Source: Crocodylus rhombifer
Taxonomy: Eukaryota > Chordata > Crocodylia > Crocodylidae
DNA: 64,000 nucleotides
Direction: 5' to 3'
Assembly (NCBI GenBank): GCA_038503035.1
Contig: JAVSML010000043.1
Location: forward strand, 195,411 to 259,410
Shown: positions 60,037-64,000 of the stretch, piece after piece
How positions within the stretch are numbered: position 1 is the first letter of the stretch
Layout of the letters: every line of letters begins with the position of its first letter
Notes under the pieces: model-generated
Seen by the model: only the letters and a program-made list of their open reading frames with translations
The model's database searches: none
What the model was told of the DNA's origin: nothing
Made by a program: the position numbers and the translations under genes

Positions 60037-61509
60037 CTGGGGAAAGCAACACACATTTCATGGGAGGCAGTAAAAAAAGTGAACTCAACCTATGCAGTGC
60101 TGAAAGAAATGTTGACGCCAAAGAAGGGACTACACCCTCCCACCACAAAAAAAGCGTGCTATTTTTTTCCTTTTACATATTTAGAGTGCAAAATTAAACA
60201 AATAAAAGGAACACTGCATAATTTAGCTGTCATTTTCTATCAAATTGCTCATAATTGTAACCATAAAATGATAATATTCTACCATATGTGCATCCGCAAA
60301 GCCGAAAAAAAAAAAGCACTGGTCAGCTAGAAAGAGAAGAAAAATGAACCTGCCGCTCCCCCTAGTGGCCCTCACTGCGGTCTGCCATAGCCTCGGTTAT
60401 CGAAGGCAAGCTGAACACTCGTCGAACCTGGAGGTTATTAATTTTGTTACATTGAAGGGTATATCAAATCATTTGGAAACCTGCAAATCTTCTGTATGTT
60501 CCTACTGGTACTATTCTTCCTAAAGTTATGGTCTCCTTTATTCACATATTCATTTACGTTATTACATAAAATGCCTATCTCTGGGAACACTCGGTCTTTA
60601 TTTGCAGACCTTGGTGAGAATTAAACAAACAAAAAAAGCAGCAGCCTTTTATAGTAGCAACTGCTACTGTTTACATTAAAGCTTTAGTCGTACCAATAGT
60701 ACTTGACACTCAACCAGCTGTGCTCTCTTCTCTAATTTGACAACAGAGATCCTTTAAGGAGCCTGAGAAGAGATAAGGTGCTTTTTAGGCTGTGAGGGGG
60801 ATTGAGGTATCCGAGAAGAGGGAGATGCTCACCCTGTCCTGTCAAGGTACAGGAATGGGAGCTAGTTAACAGGAGGCAGCGTGGACTGGGTAGCCACTTG
60901 CTGGAGGAGAGCAGTAGGGACGGGGGCAAGAGGAGATAAAAATCCACAAGACAAGAAAACTGGAAAACCTGAACTTATTGAGGACATGCTGATACTTCCT
61001 CCCCGCCCTACCTGAATTGGAAAGCATGCATATTATATCAAAAGGGAAGCTGTGCTTTGCCAGATCACAAAGCCTTGGCTCATTTTCTGTCCATACCAGA
61101 ACGAGTGACCACGTGAAAATAAACCGACACCCTAGACCTCTGTGGGCTCTTGCTGAACCTGTCTCCTGGGCCCCAGATGCAAATCACACTTGGAGAAATG
61201 CAGTCCCTGAAGGCAAGGGAGCAGCTCCCATTATTCTTGAAAGCTGAGATTCCCGGGTCCTTTTCCGACCAGGAACAGAGTCTCGACTAACGGAAGTAAA
61301 AGCTCTTCTTTGCTGCCTCCTCCCTCGATTGCCTTTGCGCATCCTGCGTCCGTCTCATCAGGTTTGGCTACTCTGACTTCTTTCCAGAAGCAGCAGCGAG
61401 AATTTTGTTTTGATCTCAGCCTTTATCTATGGTGCAGGTGGCAGGATGGAAAATTCCCCATCTGCAAGTGTTGAACAAAGATGGTGAGAGAGAAAAGCTC
61501 CATGAGCCA
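60037..61509. other. Unassigned intronic sequence
   Basis: The AT-rich part at 60160-60300 looks repeat-free. A GC-richer part (60340-60430 and 60730-61320) has no exon with two borders. No CpG-rich promoter is visible, so the gene's 5' end is probably beyond the window. Confidence 0.45.
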
Positions 61510-62160
61510 GGAAAATCCTGCCCTTCTTGTGGTCCTGTCTGCACGGGTACAATAACAACCTCTCTGCTGTTCTCATTATAACGGGCCCGAATTGCCAGAT
61601 CATTCTGCCTAATTTCATTTTTCCTTTTAAAACTATTGCTATTTTGACAGCCTTTCTAACCTTGTTAGAACGCAATCTGTTTGCAACACTGTTGATGAGG
61701 GAAATGCAAGGCTCTCTTTTCTCAAAGGCAGTCGAGGTCAAATCGGCAAATTCTGTACAAATATTAATACTAATTTTAAAACGGGTCTTTTTTTTTCCCC
61801 AACAGAAAATCTTCTATGTCAGAGTGCTGTAGAGATTCTCTTTTCTGTCACATGCGTCCGACACATCTCTGTAATTAGATGAGTACTTCAGAATGACATC
61901 AAAGGCCTCTGAAAGTTGGTGCTTTCTTTCAAAAACTGGCCTTAAATGCACCAAACCGAAAAGCGCTGGTTACACTGAACTGAAGCCAATGAAGAAAAGA
62001 TTTAATAACAGCCTCATTATAAGGTTCATTGTTGTAGGACTATTTAATATACACGATTAACACATCTTATCTCCCACTTCCACTGAAACCTATTATACCC
62101 CTCATTAATACATGCGCACTTCTACATCATTTACAATGCCAAGCTCTCAAATTGTATTGT
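61510..62160. other. Candidate conserved non-coding element
   Basis: About 650 bp without any repeat signature, with 'ctgtaattagatgagtac' at about 61869, 'aataacagcctcattataag' at 62004 and several CATTATA/TTAAT words. It resembles ancient enhancer sequence by texture. The two opposite frames here (104 and 101 codons) are not convincing. Confidence 0.33.
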
Positions 62161-62568
62161 ATGAAGCAGGGCATGTTCTGCTAGTTTTACTAGGGGTGTT
62201 CTCTTTTTAGGCAAAAACAGTGCCCTAAAATGAGCTCTACTGCTCAAAATGCAAGATGCTGTTGAAGCAAACTCCAGAGCATGCCCCAGAGATGGAACGA
62301 CTCACTTGTTTTTCCTCGAGGCTGATTTTGGTTTCTGGAGATCTGTTCCTTCAGCCTCAGACCAAAAGGGAGAGACTCTGTCCACCATCACAGGCATGCC
62401 CCAAACCTGAAGACATAACATTCCCTCTTTGCTTTAGCCCAGGATTCGCAAGGAGACAAATGAGAAAGAGGAGACGAAGAACCAAGCCCTTCCTAGAAAA
62501 TATTGTAATGCTACTTAGGCCCAGAAGCCAATCATGGGAAAACCTGCATGCTAAACATAGGACAGATT
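62161..62568. other. Unassigned sequence
   Basis: A 119-codon plus frame (62256-62615) runs into the following MITE and is therefore not a gene. Confidence 0.45.
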
Positions 62569-62576
62569 CCCTAGAC

Positions 62577-62867
62577 CGGCGATTCTCACCCAACCAGGGT
62601 ACCACGGTACCATAGGGTGCCTTGAGATCTTTTTAGGGGTACAACGGGGTGCGACGCTACGTTAGCACTGTTAGGTGTGCAAACATGATTCGCAGGAGAA
62701 ACCCAGAATTTTCACTGTTAAAAATAGTGACCTGCTGTGGTCTTTCTGACTTCTCTGCAACAGAAGAATTGCTCTAGTATTTTTTGGCACTAAAAAAAAG
62801 AAAGTAAAAACTGAAAACAGGAATTTTCCACGGGGTGCCTCAAGGCTATAAAAATTGAGAACTACTG
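62577..62867. mobile_element. hAT MITE with 8-bp target duplication
   Basis: The ends CGGCGATTCTCACCCAACC and ATTGAGAACTACTG are inverted repeats of the hAT type. The octamers ccctagac (62569-62576) and ccctagcc (62868-62875) match at 7 of 8. Internal 'ggggtgc' blocks near both ends (62648 and 62833) add to the symmetry. It is a different family from the MITEs at 3.2 and 50.1 kb. No coding capacity. Confidence 0.85.
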
Positions 62868-62875
62868 CCCTAGCC

Positions 62876-63272
62876 TAACAAATATTCACCTGCAAGGGTA
62901 CCAGGGAGGGAGGGTCCCTATGCCGTACTTCAGACACAGACATCTCAATTAGATTACAAAACAAACAAACAAATAAAAAAAAATCTTCATTTTCTCTATA
63001 CCTTAACCAACTTGATCCTTTGAGTCCACAAGGTAAATTCCCCCCTCCAAGGGGAGAAGTAAGACATAAGGAGGTACCACAGGGTCAGCACCATCTAGTA
63101 ACATCCAACCACTACTACATGGACAGCAAAGTCTACAAAGCAAGCCATGCATTTCACATTTATACTGCCCCTAACACAATGAAGCCAAAATTTGTATTAG
63201 GTTTTTCTTGCATTCACATAACACAGTTAATACATAGGCAAGTAATACTATTTTAATTTTTTTTTTTTTCAG
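62876..63272. other. Unassigned sequence
   Basis: A short (CAAA/AAAT)n tract lies at 62960-62983. It ends in the T-rich tract 63254-63269 that precedes the exon-like segment. Nothing else is recognised. Confidence 0.4.
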
Positions 63273-63447
63273 GGGGCTGAAAGTGCTGGAAATAGGCACC
63301 TCTAAGCTATCCTCAAAAAAGCAAGAGTCTGGTGATCCTGGACAGGCCTTGCCAGCCATCTTCGGACCCAAAGATAAGGCAATCATGGAAAGAGAGTCAT
63401 CTCGGCTGCAAGGGACCACCGATGAATATGATCTTCAAAAAGCATAA
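63273..63447 (+). other. Exon-like segment on the plus strand
   Basis: A 16-base T run followed by CAG (63271-63272 the AG) makes a strong acceptor in the sense opposite to the hinderin exons. From 63274 a frame of 57 codons is open to TAA at 63445: GLKVLEIGTSKLSSKKQ, then GDPGQALPAIFGPKDKAI, then MERESSRLQGTTDEYDLQKA. Composition looks protein-like, but I recognise no family and see no poly-A signal close by. The right half (63386-63430) also resembles a decayed CR1 tip, which would make the frame accidental. Confidence 0.3.
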
Positions 63448-64000
63448 TACCTGACAAACAACATGCTCTTTCCCTCAGATTTAAAATTTTGCAAACCACT
63501 TTACCCAATGACAGGGATTCAAAACTGAAGTACTGAGAGTTGGGTAGGAGGAAGAAAATCAGAGCTCTGCTCTTAATGCAGTGTCCAGACTAGGTCCAGC
63601 AATGCAGCTCCCAGGTATTGCTGCATAGCTTATCCTGTCAGAAGGGAAGGCAGAAAGTTTGGTAAAGAGTTAACCCAAAAGCAGCCACAGCCCAGCCTAA
63701 CTCTTCCAGGAACCCAGTTTATAACTGGTGCAATTCTCAATCATCCCTGGAGATGTTCACCCCCAGCCGACCTCCGCTTTGTCTTAGCAAATCAAGCCCC
63801 TTGCAGTGAAAGATCTACTCCCATGAGTTCCAGTGTCTCTGACTAGTGTTAGCACAGACTTTCTGTGAACTGACTTGCCCCAAGGTAACAAAAAAAAAAA
63901 GTCACAAGTTTGGGAGTGCAGCTCCCTCCTTCCTGCCACAGAGAATGACTCTTTATCCATCCTGAGTTGCTCATGTGTGCTACTGAAACATTGCCATTGG
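63448..64000. other. Unassigned sequence to the window end
   Basis: An A run lies at 63890-63900. No gene or named repeat is visible. Confidence 0.45.

Overview
The window is vertebrate nuclear DNA, almost all of it intron and interspersed repeat. No bacterial, viral or plasmid architecture is visible, and nothing resembles a CRISPR array or operon. The repeats point to a reptile, most likely a crocodilian. They are 5'-truncated CR1 LINEs whose 3' ends match the crocodilian/turtle style, hAT-type non-autonomous transposons, Penelope-like (PLE) fragments with a GIY-YIG endonuclease, one tRNA-derived SINE remnant and L2-like LINE tails. The species call is inference from repeat style and recall.

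One coding exon is clear. A 120-bp minus-strand exon at 51264-51383 has good splice sites and a coiled-coil peptide ([15 protein letters not shown]...) that I recognise as hinderin, KIAA1328. A second protein-like exon, also minus-strand, lies at about 59773-60036. It is either an upstream hinderin exon that splices out at 59784, or an exon that ends at a stop and a nearby AATAAA. Bases 1-51263 would then be one very long hinderin intron, and no other exon is certain in it. Four further exon-like segments are listed as candidates only: 9307-9420, 47312-47388 and 56675-56726 on the minus strand, and 63273-63447 on the plus strand.

Layout. 1-13 kb holds old CR1 remnants, a 167-bp hAT MITE and a 1.18-kb hAT element with a perfect 8-bp target duplication. 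13-20 kb has a CR1, a GC-rich possible PIF/Harbinger transposase relic, a SINE remnant and a TTAA-flanked MITE. 20-30 kb is mostly repeat-poor, AT-rich sequence, apart from a CR1 carrying a nested hAT element at 25.2-26.2 kb. 30-40 kb has L2-like and CR1 tails, a ZNF143-type motif and a 1.16-kb PLE relic. 43-48 kb is the densest repeat cluster: two TIR elements, a 1.9-kb CR1 with reverse transcriptase and an inverted PLE tail pair. 50-64 kb carries the hinderin exon(s), repeat-poor blocks that look like conserved non-coding DNA, and more hAT MITEs.

All transposon-encoded proteins seen here are broken. I found no evidence of a new functional system. The points most worth checking are the exon candidates, the ambiguous end of the 59.8-kb exon, and the repeat-poor blocks as possible long-range regulatory DNA.
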